A stretch of DNA of 64,000 nucleotides from assembly GCF_024213375.1 (NCBI RefSeq), contig NZ_JANAVJ010000001.1, forward strand, positions 248,001-312,000, in the 5' to 3' direction. Source of the DNA: Paenibacillus sp. MZ04-78.2 (GTDB taxonomy: Bacteria > Bacillota > Bacilli > Paenibacillales > NBRC-103111). Below are positions 45,833-54,206 of the stretch, piece after piece (positions within the stretch are counted from its first letter, which is position 1; each line of letters starts with the position of its first letter). Below the pieces are notes generated by a model, which had not been told where the DNA came from, did not search any database, and saw only the letters and a list, made by a program, of their open reading frames with translations. A program made the translations under genes and the position numbers.

Positions 45833-47470
45833 TTACATGTAACATATACGATGCTTTCCGTCCAGTGGCAAAGGCACTTCTACGAGTTCCCTCACCCAGC
45901 TGTCGCCATATTTGTTCAAATACGCGAGCGGATTATACACCCGCTCCTGCGGCTTGCCGTCAGGCAGCACGGAAAGCCCGATGCGAGCAAATTGCCGCAG
46001 CCCGGCCTCATACTGCGAACGAAGGCCGTCATCCGCTTTGTGCTGCAAGAAATCGATTTGCTCGATAATTTTCCCCAGATTCGTTTCGCCTAATTTTTGC
46101 AATCCGGGATTAATGGCCGCTATCGCTCCGATCAACGGCTCGTAGCTGGCGCGAAATTGCTCTTTCACCTCGGCAAAGCGAGCTTCCAGTTGAAGCTGGT
46201 CTTGCTCCCGAAGCCAAGCCTGCTGCTTCTCATCCAAACGGTTCAGCGCGTCGTCGATGGCAAGCCCGTACTTCTGCATGTTTTTTTGGATCGTGCCCTC
46301 CACAAGGGTGAAGCCCAGACGCGGCAGCACGATCGGCATCCGCATGCCCAGCGTATGAAACGCTTCGCGCGTCAGCGCCCAATAAGCGATCTCCGACGGT
46401 CCCAATACGGTTCCGAGTACGGGGAACAAATAGTCCTGCATCAAAGGCCGCGTCATCACATTATTGCTCAGCCGCTCCGGGGCCTCCTCCGCCCATTGCA
46501 AAAGCTGCTCCCGACCGAAGCGGCGTTCCCCCTTGCGGTCCGCGTAGCCGCCCTCTCCGTCCGCATAAAGTAGAATGCGCTCGCCTTGCTCGTCGAAGAC
46601 GAATAAGTTCGCGCCATTGTCGGAAACCTCCGCCTGCGGTACATATCCCGCTGCCCGCAGCTTGTCTTGCCCCCGCAGCAGCGCTTCGTTAATCGAACCG
46701 CTTTGCTCCGTCAATCGGCGGAACATTGGGCTTTCGAGCCGCCGCAGCTCCGGATCGTCCGAATCAACCAGCACCAGTCCGTCCCGTCCGAACCAAGCGG
46801 AGAGGAGGCGCGCAAAGCTGTCCGTCAAGGAATGGGCCCCTTCGGTCGACGAACGCAGCGTTTCCATCAATCCTTCCTTGAATTCCGTAGGCATAAGCGT
46901 CTGCTCAAGGGCAGCCAGCGCCTCGCTCCACTGCTCCGGCGAGATTGGCGTCCGGCTGACGGAGGTGCGCAAGCCGGTCGGGTGCTGCAGCTTGATCTTC
47001 TGGAGCTGCTGATCCGCGGTCAGCACCGTCATATGGTTCACTTCGTCAAAATCATGATCCTCCCCGGCAATCCAAAATACCGGCACCACCGGCCGCCCCA
47101 GCTTCTCCGAAGCTTCACGGGCTGCCCGAATCAGCGTAATCGCCTTGTATATAACGAGTAGCGGTCCGGTAAACAAACTGGCCTGCTGGCCTCCTACGAT
47201 ACACAGCGTACGGGAATCCTTCAGCAGCTCGATCGAACGAAGCGCTTCCGGCGAAGCCCCCGCCCGTTCGTTGAACCGGCGCAGCGTTTCCGCAAGCCGC
47301 TGGCGGTCGGCTCCATGAATCCGCTCCCGGTCGATCCAAGCCGCACGCGCCTCCCAACAGTCGGCATCCGAAGGATTGTAATCGAAAAACGCGCTTATTT
47401 TTTCAAAACGGTCGGAATAATCCCCTGCCAAAGGCTGGCCGGAGTCCCACTTCATTATTTCTATCCGCAA
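45833..47470 (-). CDS. bshC: Bacillithiol biosynthesis cysteine-adding enzyme
   Basis: BshC adds cysteine to glucosaminyl-malate in the last step of bacillithiol synthesis, the low-molecular-weight thiol of many Firmicutes. The N-terminal part has CIVGGQQASLFTGPLLVIYKA near residue 88 and VPVFWIAGEDHDFDEVNHM near 127, which line the Rossmann-like active site; a long coiled coil lies near 385-465. The start is uncertain: GTG at 47482 touches AAGGAAGG, whereas TTG at 47470 has that site at about 12 bases and gives the family-like MRIE beginning, so TTG is preferred (545 residues). In Bacillus bshC is followed by mraZ; here ahcY intervenes. Confidence 0.92.
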   Translation of the reverse strand: MRIEIMKWDSGQPLAGDYSDRFEKISAFFDYNPSDADCWEARAAWIDRERIHGADRQRLAETLRRFNERAGASPEALRSIELLKDSRTLCIVGGQQASLFTGPLLVIYKAITLIRAAREASEKLGRPVVPVFWIAGEDHDFDEVNHMTVLTADQQLQKIKLQHPTGLRTSVSRTPISPEQWSEALAALEQTLMPTEFKEGLMETLRSSTEGAHSLTDSFARLLSAWFGRDGLVLVDSDDPELRRLESPMFRRLTEQSGSINEALLRGQDKLRAAGYVPQAEVSDNGANLFVFDEQGERILLYADGEGGYADRKGERRFGREQLLQWAEEAPERLSNNVMTRPLMQDYLFPVLGTVLGPSEIAYWALTREAFHTLGMRMPIVLPRLGFTLVEGTIQKNMQKYGLAIDDALNRLDEKQQAWLREQDQLQLEARFAEVKEQFRASYEPLIGAIAAINPGLQKLGETNLGKIIEQIDFLQHKADDGLRSQYEAGLRQFARIGLSVLPDGKPQERVYNPLAYLNKYGDSWVRELVEVPLPLDGKHRICYM

Positions 47471-47536
47471 TCCGCCCGCCACCCTTCCTTTTAAAATGTA
47501 AGTCGCTTCTGGTTTGTAAACAACATAAGCACTACT

Positions 47537-47565
47537 ATTTTACACGTGATCCGGGAAATCGTCAA
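47537..47565 (-). promoter_or_regulatory. bshC-ahcY promoter (SigA type)
   Basis: TTGACG (47560-47565) and TAAAAT (47537-47542) on the minus strand are 17 bp apart, about 60 bp before the bshC start and downstream of the oppF terminator. Confidence 0.7.
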
Positions 47566-47603
47566 AAGGTGACGCGAACGGATACGGATCATTTCATTAT
47601 AGT

Positions 47604-47630
47604 GAAAAAGCCCCTGCACATGCAGAGGCT
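47604..47630 (-). terminator. opp operon terminator
   Basis: AGCCTCTGCA-TG-TGCAGGGGCT followed by five T on the minus strand starts eight bases after the oppF stop. Confidence 0.88.
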
Positions 47631-47637
47631 TCGAAGG

Positions 47638-48594
47638 TTAATATAAATGGCAGGCCGTAAAGTGGCCGGGTTGGACTTCCTTGAACTCCGGCATGCTTGC
47701 CGCGCATTCCGGCATCGCCTTCGGGCAGCGGGTACGGAACGGACAACCGCTCGGCGGGTCCAGCGGACTTGGAATTTCGCCTTCCAGAATAATCCGCTCG
47801 CGAGTGCGCTCCACCTCCGGGTCCGGAATCGGGATCGCGGACAACAGCGATTGCGTGTAAGGATGCAGCGGATTCGCATACAGCTCCTCGGAGGTCGTTA
47901 CCTCGACCAGCTTGCCGAGATACATAACGCCGATACGGTCGGAAATATGCTTCACCATCGCAAGATCGTGCGCGATGAACAGGTAGGTCAGACCGCGCTC
48001 TTTTTGCAGCTTCTTGAACAGGTTGACGACCTGCGCTTGAACGGATACGTCCAGCGCGGAGATCGGCTCATCCGCAATGATAAACTGAGGCTCGATAGCC
48101 AGCGCACGGGCAATGCCGATCCGCTGACGCTGTCCGCCCGAAAATTCGTGCGGGAAGCGGCTCGCATGCTCCTCGTTCAGACCTACCGCATCAAGCAGCT
48201 CGCTAACGCGCTGCTTGCGCTGTTTGCCGTCGGCAAGACCATGAATGTCGAGTCCTTCGGCAATAATCTTGCCAACCGTCATCCGCGGGTTCAAAGAGGC
48301 GTACGGATCTTGGAACACCATCTGCATATGACGTCGAAACTCTTGCAGCTTGTTTCCACGCAGCGTATGCACGTTCTCGCCGTTGAACAACACTTCGCCG
48401 CTCGTCGCTTCATATAGGCGGATGATCGTGCGTCCGGCCGTCGACTTGCCGCAGCCGGACTCGCCCACCAAGCCGAACGTTTCTCCGCGGCCGATCGAAA
48501 TATTAAGCTTGTCGACGGCTTTTAACGTCTTGCCGCCGGCCAAGTGAAAATGTTTTTGCAAATCGCGTACTTCCAAAATCGGATTGCCCTTCAT
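47638..48594 (-). CDS. oppF: Oligopeptide ABC transporter ATP-binding protein OppF
   Basis: The second ATPase of a peptide importer. Walker A is [17 protein letters not shown] near residue 37, the signature [15 protein letters not shown] near 147 and Walker [14 protein letters not shown] following. The C-terminal oligopeptide-binding extension ends with [20 protein letters not shown] near 280, four cysteines typical of an iron-sulfur site in this subfamily. The 318 residues fit. It overlaps oppD by four bases (ATGA). Confidence 0.94.
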   Translation of the reverse strand: MKGNPILEVRDLQKHFHLAGGKTLKAVDKLNISIGRGETFGLVGESGCGKSTAGRTIIRLYEATSGEVLFNGENVHTLRGNKLQEFRRHMQMVFQDPYASLNPRMTVGKIIAEGLDIHGLADGKQRKQRVSELLDAVGLNEEHASRFPHEFSGGQRQRIGIARALAIEPQFIIADEPISALDVSVQAQVVNLFKKLQKERGLTYLFIAHDLAMVKHISDRIGVMYLGKLVEVTTSEELYANPLHPYTQSLLSAIPIPDPEVERTRERIILEGEIPSPLDPPSGCPFRTRCPKAMPECAASMPEFKEVQPGHFTACHLY

Positions 48595-49616
48595 CGTGCC
48601 GCACCTCCAGCTTCTACAGGTCGCTCTACTTTAGGCGCATCGGGATGCAGGAGCCAGCAGGCCGCCGAATGCGTCTCGGAAAGCTTCGTATGCTCAGGAT
48701 CGACTTCCAGACAGGCTTTCATCGCATAAGGACAACGCGCTGCAAAAGCGCAGCCTTTCGGCGGGGCGAACAAATCCGGCGGCGTCCCCGGAATCGGCAC
48801 CAATTCGCCATCCTTGTCTTGGTCCAGACGCGGAACGGAACGAAGCAAGCCCCAGGTATACGGATGTTTCGAATCGTAGAACAGCTCGTCAACCGTGCCC
48901 TGCTCTACGACTTTGCCGGCGTACATGACGATGACGCGCTGCGCCATCTCCGCAACGACCCCGAGGTCATGCGTAATCACGATAATCGAGGCATGCGTCT
49001 GCTCGGACAGCTTCTTCATTAGTTCGATAATTTGCGCCTGGATCGTCACGTCAAGCGCTGTCGTCGGCTCGTCGGCAATCAGCAGCTTCGGATTGCAGGC
49101 AAGCGCGATCGCAATCATGACACGCTGGCGCATCCCGCCCGAAAATTCGTGGGGATATTGGATGATCCGGCCTTCCGGGTTGGAAATGCCGACCATTTTC
49201 AAAATCTCGACTGCGCGCTTCCGCGCTTCGCTTGCATTTAAGCCCTGATGCTTAACGAGCCCTTCGGTGATTTGCTTCCCGATCGTCATCGTCGGGTTAA
49301 GCGAAGTCATCGGGTCCTGGAAAATCATCCCCATTTCGGAGCCGCGGATTTTTTCCATTGCTTTATTTGAAATTTTAGTAATTTCCGTTTTACCGTCGAA
49401 TTTGATCGACCCGCTCTTGATTATGCTCGGAGGCGTTGGAATGAGCCGCATAATCGTTTGGGCCGTAACCGATTTGCCGCAGCCGGATTCGCCTACGATG
49501 GCGAGCACTTCCCCTTTTTTGAGGTCGAAGGAAACGCCGCGAACGGCTTGCACTTCACCGGCATAGGTGCGAAACGATACTCTGAGGTCGCGAACCTCCA
49601 ATATATTATTGCTCAT
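48591..49616 (-). CDS. oppD: Oligopeptide ABC transporter ATP-binding protein OppD
   Basis: The first ATPase of the same importer. Walker A is [17 protein letters not shown] near residue 42, the signature [16 protein letters not shown] near 160 and Walker [14 protein letters not shown]. The C-terminal extension holds [20 protein letters not shown] near 295, again the cysteine motif. The 341 residues are normal. AGGAGGGTGCCAAAATC precedes the ATG. Cotranscribed with oppC 16 bp upstream. Confidence 0.94.
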   Translation of the reverse strand: MSNNILEVRDLRVSFRTYAGEVQAVRGVSFDLKKGEVLAIVGESGCGKSVTAQTIMRLIPTPPSIIKSGSIKFDGKTEITKISNKAMEKIRGSEMGMIFQDPMTSLNPTMTIGKQITEGLVKHQGLNASEARKRAVEILKMVGISNPEGRIIQYPHEFSGGMRQRVMIAIALACNPKLLIADEPTTALDVTIQAQIIELMKKLSEQTHASIIVITHDLGVVAEMAQRVIVMYAGKVVEQGTVDELFYDSKHPYTWGLLRSVPRLDQDKDGELVPIPGTPPDLFAPPKGCAFAARCPYAMKACLEVDPEHTKLSETHSAACWLLHPDAPKVERPVEAGGAAR

Positions 49617-49632
49617 GATTTTGGCACCCTCC

Positions 49633-50547
49633 TTACTTCCTCATCTTCGGATCGAGCGCGTCGCGAAGGCCGTCACCGAGCAGGTTGAAGCTCATCAGGA
49701 TCAAGCTGAAAACAATCGTCGGGAAAATAACCCGGTGCGGAAAATAACGAATCGAGTTGGCGCCGTCGGACAGCAGCGAACCGAGCGAAGCAAGCGGCAC
49801 ACGGATACCGAGGCCGATAAAGCTCAGAAACGCTTCGACGAAAATGGCCGAAGGAACGATAAACGTAATCTGCACGATGATCAAGCTGAGCGCATTCGGT
49901 ACCAAATGGCGGAAAATAATGCGCGCGCCTCCTGCGCCCAGCGTTCTGGCCGCAAGCACGTACTCTTGCTCCTTCAAGGTCAGAACTTGACCGCGGACCA
50001 GCCGCGCCATCGGCACCCAGCCGGTGATGGCATAAGCGATGATGATCGTCATGAAGCCCGGACCGATCACGATGATCAGCAGGATCGAGATCAGCAGAAA
50101 CGGGATAGAGTGAATGACTTCAATAATACGCTGCATGATATCGTCCACCCGGCCTCCGTAGTAGGCCGAAACGCCCCCGTAAATTACTCCGAATACGAGG
50201 TCAAGCAGCGCGGCAATAATCCCGATGGCGAGTGAAATCCTTGTTCCCCACCATACGCGCACCCACAGGTCGCGGCCGAAATCGTCAGTTCCGAACCAGT
50301 GCGCTGCGGAAGGCGACAAGTTTTTGATATCGTAGTTTTGCGTAGCGTAGTCGTAGCTCGAAAAAATCGGTCCGAACGTAGCAAGCAAAATCAAGATGAC
50401 AAGCGTTGTCATGCCGAACATGGCCAGCTTGTTTTTCTTGAGCCTTCTCCACGCATCCTGCCAGTAATTGATGGAAGGGCGGACGACAGCTTCCCGACCG
50501 ACTTGCTCTCGGACAACCGGCTGGAACAGGTCTTTGGACATCTGCAT
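49633..50547 (-). CDS. oppC: Oligopeptide ABC transporter permease OppC
   Basis: One of two membrane subunits, with about six hydrophobic segments. The permease EAA-like loop is seen around GWVPMARLVRGQVLTLKEQE near residue 185, followed by ARTLGAGGARIIFRHLVPNA. A cytoplasmic N-terminus of about 40 residues (LFQPVVREQVGREAVVRPSI) is typical of OppC. The 304 residues fit. The start ATG overlaps the oppB stop by one base (TAATG) and has GGGAGGTAGCAAATA upstream. Confidence 0.93.
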   Translation of the reverse strand: MQMSKDLFQPVVREQVGREAVVRPSINYWQDAWRRLKKNKLAMFGMTTLVILILLATFGPIFSSYDYATQNYDIKNLSPSAAHWFGTDDFGRDLWVRVWWGTRISLAIGIIAALLDLVFGVIYGGVSAYYGGRVDDIMQRIIEVIHSIPFLLISILLIIVIGPGFMTIIIAYAITGWVPMARLVRGQVLTLKEQEYVLAARTLGAGGARIIFRHLVPNALSLIIVQITFIVPSAIFVEAFLSFIGLGIRVPLASLGSLLSDGANSIRYFPHRVIFPTIVFSLILMSFNLLGDGLRDALDPKMRK

Positions 50548-51488
50548 TATTTGCTACCTCCCTTAACCAATCGAATGCGCGGGTCGATCAAACCGTATAT
50601 GACATCGGTAATAAAGAGCACGATGACAAGAATAAACGCATAGAAAATAGTCAATCCTGTAATCATGGTGTAATCATTGGAATAAATCGATTGAACAAAG
50701 TGCTTCCCTAACCCCGGTACGACGAAAATTTGCTCTACAATCAGCGTACCAGTGATCAAACCGACAAATACGGGCCCCAGCACAGTGACAACCGGAAGAA
50801 TTGCATTGCGGATTGTATGATTAAAAACGATGGCCGACTGGGACAACCCTTTGGCTTTCGCCGTTTTGATATAGTCCTGATTCAGCACGTCTAGCATGGA
50901 CGTCCGCATGAGCCGAGCAAGGATCGCAATCGTACCAAACGATAAGGCGATGGAAGGTAACACCCTGGATGACGCGTCTTGCCACATCCCCGGGGGCAGC
51001 CCTATCCAGCTCGCCTTCACCCCGATAAAATAAGACAGCAAAGGCCCAAGAACGAAGGATGGAATCGAGATCCCGACAATTGCCGTGAACATCGCCGTGA
51101 CATCGAGGCCCTTGTTATGATTCAAAGCTGCAATAATGCCGAGAATCAATCCGACCGTAATGGCAATCCCGAGCGCCCACAAGCCGAGCTCCAGTGAAGC
51201 CGGGAATGCTTGCTGAATAATCTCCGTAACTTTACGCGTCGGGAACTGGAAGGACACGCCCAAATCGCCGTGGATCACGTTATTCATGTATTGCAGGTAT
51301 TGCTCCCAGATTGGCTTATCCAGACCGTATTGCGCATAGAGCAGCTTTCTTTGCTCTATCGTCAATTTTTGCGATTCTTCCCCGAATGGATCCCCTGGCA
51401 AGTTTTTCATCAATACGAATGTGAAGGTAACAACCAGCCATAAGGTAATTACCATATAACCTAGACGACGCAGTAAATAGCGAAGCAT
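50547..51488 (-). CDS. oppB: Oligopeptide ABC transporter permease OppB
   Basis: The other membrane subunit. LRYLLRRLGYMVITLWLVVT opens the protein and NLPGDPF near residue 32 is the usual periplasmic-face motif; LARLMRTSMLDVLNQDYIKT near 195 followed by AKAKGLSQSAIVFNHTIRN is the EAA loop. The ATG giving 313 residues has GAGGAGGTGTGCC directly before it; the longer frame adds only five residues. It is separated from oppA by a 247 bp gap holding a terminator. Confidence 0.94.
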   Translation of the reverse strand: MLRYLLRRLGYMVITLWLVVTFTFVLMKNLPGDPFGEESQKLTIEQRKLLYAQYGLDKPIWEQYLQYMNNVIHGDLGVSFQFPTRKVTEIIQQAFPASLELGLWALGIAITVGLILGIIAALNHNKGLDVTAMFTAIVGISIPSFVLGPLLSYFIGVKASWIGLPPGMWQDASSRVLPSIALSFGTIAILARLMRTSMLDVLNQDYIKTAKAKGLSQSAIVFNHTIRNAILPVVTVLGPVFVGLITGTLIVEQIFVVPGLGKHFVQSIYSNDYTMITGLTIFYAFILVIVLFITDVIYGLIDPRIRLVKGGSK

Positions 51489-51647
51489 GGCACACCTCCT
51501 CAACTAATTCAAACAAGGACAAGCAGCAAGGCTCGAAAACGCTCGATTGGAAACAGCCGAACTGCTTCGCAAGCATAGACCAATTCAAGGCAAGACTATG
51601 TTTGCGAAGCAGCTCCGCTTCCTCCGAACAGAGGCGATTGCGTTACA

Positions 51648-51686
51648 GAAAAAATCGGAGCCGTTCCAAAGATCAGAACGGCCCCC
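51648..51686 (-). terminator. Attenuating hairpin between oppA and oppB
   Basis: GGGGCCGTTC and GAACGGCTCC with an 9-base loop are followed by GATTTTTTC on the minus strand. It lies 50 bases after the oppA stop, so most transcripts may end here and give OppA in excess of the membrane subunits. Confidence 0.82.
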
Positions 51687-51735
51687 TCGTTGACGAATCA
51701 GCCACGACTTACTATGTTTCATCCGGAGAAACGGA

Positions 51736-53400
51736 TTACTTAATGGAAACCCATTTCAGTTCCCACTCTTTGGATATAAAAGGCATAATCAGGCCTTCTA
51801 TGTTCGGTTTCTTCGCGTAAGGTCTCGTACGGAAGTAAAGCGGGGCGATCGGCATATCAGCCATCAATTGCTTCTCGGCATCGATCAGCATTTTCGAACG
51901 TTTCACGAAATCAACTTCTTTGTCTGCGCCTTTGACCAGGTTGTCATACGCTTTGCTGTTGTATTGTACATAGTTGAAGGATTTGTTATCGGACAGCCAC
52001 ATATCGAGGAACGACATCGGATCGTTATAGTCAGCTCCCCACAGCGCGAACACAACATCGAAATTGCCTTCCTGCATGTTTTGCACGCGCAGCTTGAATG
52101 GCAGCGGCTCGCCGTCTACATCGATACCCAAGTTTTGCTTCCATTGAGCTTGGACGAACTCAATCGTCTTTTTCGCCCCTTCGGTATCGTCAGCAGTGAA
52201 TTTAAACTTTGGCAAGGAAGTCATGTTTAGCTCTTTCAGACCTTCGGCCAAAAGCTGCTTCGCTTTTGCCGCATCGTAAGCAGGTTGAGTATCGCCCGCT
52301 ACTTTACGGAATTCCTGCTTGTTGCCGTCATAAACGGTCATCGGAACCAGACCTGTCGAAGGAGTGGAGATTCCGCCGTTGATAACTTCGTTGAAAGCTT
52401 TGCGGTCAATCGCCATACCGAGAGCTTGGCGAATTTTCGCGTTCGCAAACGCCGGGAATTTCGTGTTGTGAAACATCAGGTAACCCGTTACAAATTCTTT
52501 CTTCAGCGTCAAGTCCGGCTTGCCTTGGTAAGCGTTGGCCTGCTCGCCGCGAAGCTCCGTCAAATCGACTTGGTTCGTTTCATACATGTTGAGGGCCGTG
52601 TTCGGATCTTTCACCACGTTGACGGTTACTTTGTTTAGTTTCACGTTTGCGGCATCCCAGTACTTGTCGTTTTTGACGAGAACGATTTGCTGCTCATGGT
52701 CCCACTTTTCCATCTTGAACGGACCTGCGCCGATAATTTTGTCGGCATCGGCGCCGTTTTTGTCGCCTTGCGCTTTGACAAAATCCGGCTTTTGCGGGAA
52801 GAAGAGCGGGTTAGCCAATTGGTCGGTAAAGAACGAAATCGGTTTTTCCAGCGTAATTTCAAGCGTTTTGTCGTCTTTTGCTTTTACGCCCAGCGCCGCT
52901 TTCTTCGCTTCCACTTCTTCCGGTTTCGCTTGATTCAGAGCGACGCCGCCTTTAATCCAGGAAAGCATGGTTGCGTATTTTGCTTTTGTCGCCGGGTCCA
53001 AAGTACGTTGGAAAGCCCATACAAAATCGCTTGCTTTCAGCGGAGAGCCGTCGGCCCATGTCAAACCGTCGCGAAGCGTGATGGTATATACGAGACCATC
53101 CGGGGAGATATCCGGAAGCTTTGCTGCTAAACCAGGTTGCGGCTTATCGCCTGCATCCAGACGGTACAGACCTTCGTTCACCGCGTTAAGAATCGTAAAA
53201 GAAGGGTTCGTCGTTGCAATGGAGCTGTCGATTGCCGGCGGTTCTGCCGTAAGGTTGATTCTAATTTCTTGAGCCGGAGCTTTTTTATTGTCTGTGCCCC
53301 CTGCTTGCTGATTGTTGTTTGTGTTGCCTGAACAGCCGGCTACGGTCGTGCCAAGAATAGCGGTAACCGATGCTAGGACAAGAAGCTTGTTATACTTCAT
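51736..53400 (-). CDS. oppA: Oligopeptide-binding lipoprotein OppA
   Basis: The extracellular solute-binding protein of the peptide importer (SBP_bac_5 family). A lipoprotein signal peptide MKYNKLLVLASVTAILGTT ends in the lipobox VAGC at about residue 23, to be processed by LspA. A serine/asparagine spacer follows. The body shows typical segments such as TYTITLRDGLTWADGSPLKA near 110, NEVINGGISTPSTGLVPMTV near 340 and FALWGADYNDPMSFLDMW near 455. The 554 residues match peptide-binding proteins. The ATG has AAAGGAGGAAGTCATTTTC upstream. Confidence 0.95.
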   Translation of the reverse strand: MKYNKLLVLASVTAILGTTVAGCSGNTNNNQQAGGTDNKKAPAQEIRINLTAEPPAIDSSIATTNPSFTILNAVNEGLYRLDAGDKPQPGLAAKLPDISPDGLVYTITLRDGLTWADGSPLKASDFVWAFQRTLDPATKAKYATMLSWIKGGVALNQAKPEEVEAKKAALGVKAKDDKTLEITLEKPISFFTDQLANPLFFPQKPDFVKAQGDKNGADADKIIGAGPFKMEKWDHEQQIVLVKNDKYWDAANVKLNKVTVNVVKDPNTALNMYETNQVDLTELRGEQANAYQGKPDLTLKKEFVTGYLMFHNTKFPAFANAKIRQALGMAIDRKAFNEVINGGISTPSTGLVPMTVYDGNKQEFRKVAGDTQPAYDAAKAKQLLAEGLKELNMTSLPKFKFTADDTEGAKKTIEFVQAQWKQNLGIDVDGEPLPFKLRVQNMQEGNFDVVFALWGADYNDPMSFLDMWLSDNKSFNYVQYNSKAYDNLVKGADKEVDFVKRSKMLIDAEKQLMADMPIAPLYFRTRPYAKKPNIEGLIMPFISKEWELKWVSIK

Positions 53401-53436
53401 GAAAATGACTTCCTCCTTTTTAATTTATGTAATTAT

Positions 53437-53481
53437 GTGTTAATTCCTGTCGTGTTATATAACATGACACAGAATTCACAC
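53437..53481. promoter_or_regulatory. 45 bp palindrome in the oppA leader
   Basis: An inverted repeat with the centre TGTTATATAACA (53453-53464) extends on both sides through TGTC/GACA to GTGTTAATTC on the left and GAATTCACAC on the right. About 20 of 23 positions per arm pair, with one extra base. It begins about ten bases after the predicted transcription start and ends 36 bp before the oppA ATG. It may be an operator for a repressor or an mRNA 5' hairpin. I do not recognise a known binding site. Confidence 0.65.
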
Positions 53482-53499
53482 CTTACATAACACCCTTTG

Positions 53500-53528
53500 A
53501 TGATATAGGATTCTAGCGAAAAAGTAAA
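53500..53528 (-). promoter_or_regulatory. Candidate oppA promoter
   Basis: TTTACT (53523-53528) and TATCAT (53500-53505) on the minus strand have a 17 bp spacer; the start would be near 53493, just before the palindrome. Confidence 0.55.
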
Positions 53529-53616
53529 TACCTCGATGAATGTAACCGTTACCAAATAGAAATTATACAACCAGAGGTTAATAAAATCCAGTACTATTTT
53601 TTTGACACGTATCCAT

Positions 53617-53760
53617 TTATTTCTTCTTCGGTATCATTATAACAATGGCCATGATATCGCTTTGCGCTTTCTCCGGCAGATCGGCCAGATGTTCCTGGCT
53701 CTGCGTCAATTCTTTCAGACAGCCCCGCACGATGTCTTCCATCAAATGATGTACGCTCAT
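53617..53760 (-). CDS. Very short ComFB-like protein
   Basis: This 47-residue product resembles the first half of late-competence ComFB proteins: MEDIVRGCLKEL at about 7-18 and DIMAIVI near 35 match the two family segments. It lacks the CxxC cysteine pair and the LPPRY-like end, terminating in MIPKKK. The start ATG has GTGGTGAAGAA upstream, 13 bp after the DUF3397 gene. It could be a minimal family member or a truncated relic; the remaining downstream codons do not restore family sequence in this frame. Confidence 0.6.
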   Translation of the reverse strand: MSVHHLMEDIVRGCLKELTQSQEHLADLPEKAQSDIMAIVIMIPKKK

Positions 53761-53773
53761 TTCTTCACCACTT

Positions 53774-54169
53774 TTACGAGTTGACCATATATTTGCCGAT
53801 GCCGATGAACAGCAGGAGAACATAGCAGGCCGTTAGCAGTACAAAGCCGAGCCGTCCCAGCGTTCTGGCGATTTTGATCAAATCGATCTTTCCCTTAAGC
53901 CGGTTTTGCATATTTCCAAGCAAGCCGGCGGCAACGAGAAACAGCAGCACGATCGTCCACAGGAGCATTCCCGAATCGAACAAATTCCGGCTCATAAACG
54001 CAACGGAGCCGATAAGAAACAACGTGGTAATATCCATGCTGAGATGCGTGGCTTTGCGCTTGTCTTTCGTATAATAGTAAACGGCAACCCAAACGATGAT
54101 AAAAACTACGAACGGAACTACCGCAAGAAACATATAAAGCTGCTGCAGCCATCCAAACAATGCACTCAA
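53774..54169 (-). CDS. DUF3397 membrane protein
   Basis: A 131-residue protein with four hydrophobic segments (about 8-30, 45-60, 65-83 and 105-125) and the characteristic YYYTKDKRKATHLSMDITTL loop and LLGNMQNRLKGKIDLIKIAR. It matches the DUF3397 family of unknown function, which in Paenibacillus-type genomes is found beside the panE-like and bshC genes, as here. Transcribed with the panE-like gene about 37 bp upstream. No enzymatic residue is apparent. Confidence 0.78.
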   Translation of the reverse strand: MSALFGWLQQLYMFLAVVPFVVFIIVWVAVYYYTKDKRKATHLSMDITTLFLIGSVAFMSRNLFDSGMLLWTIVLLFLVAAGLLGNMQNRLKGKIDLIKIARTLGRLGFVLLTACYVLLLFIGIGKYMVNS

Positions 54170-54206
54170 GCGATATCACCCGATTTCAATCGATAATGTT
54201 CGGCCG

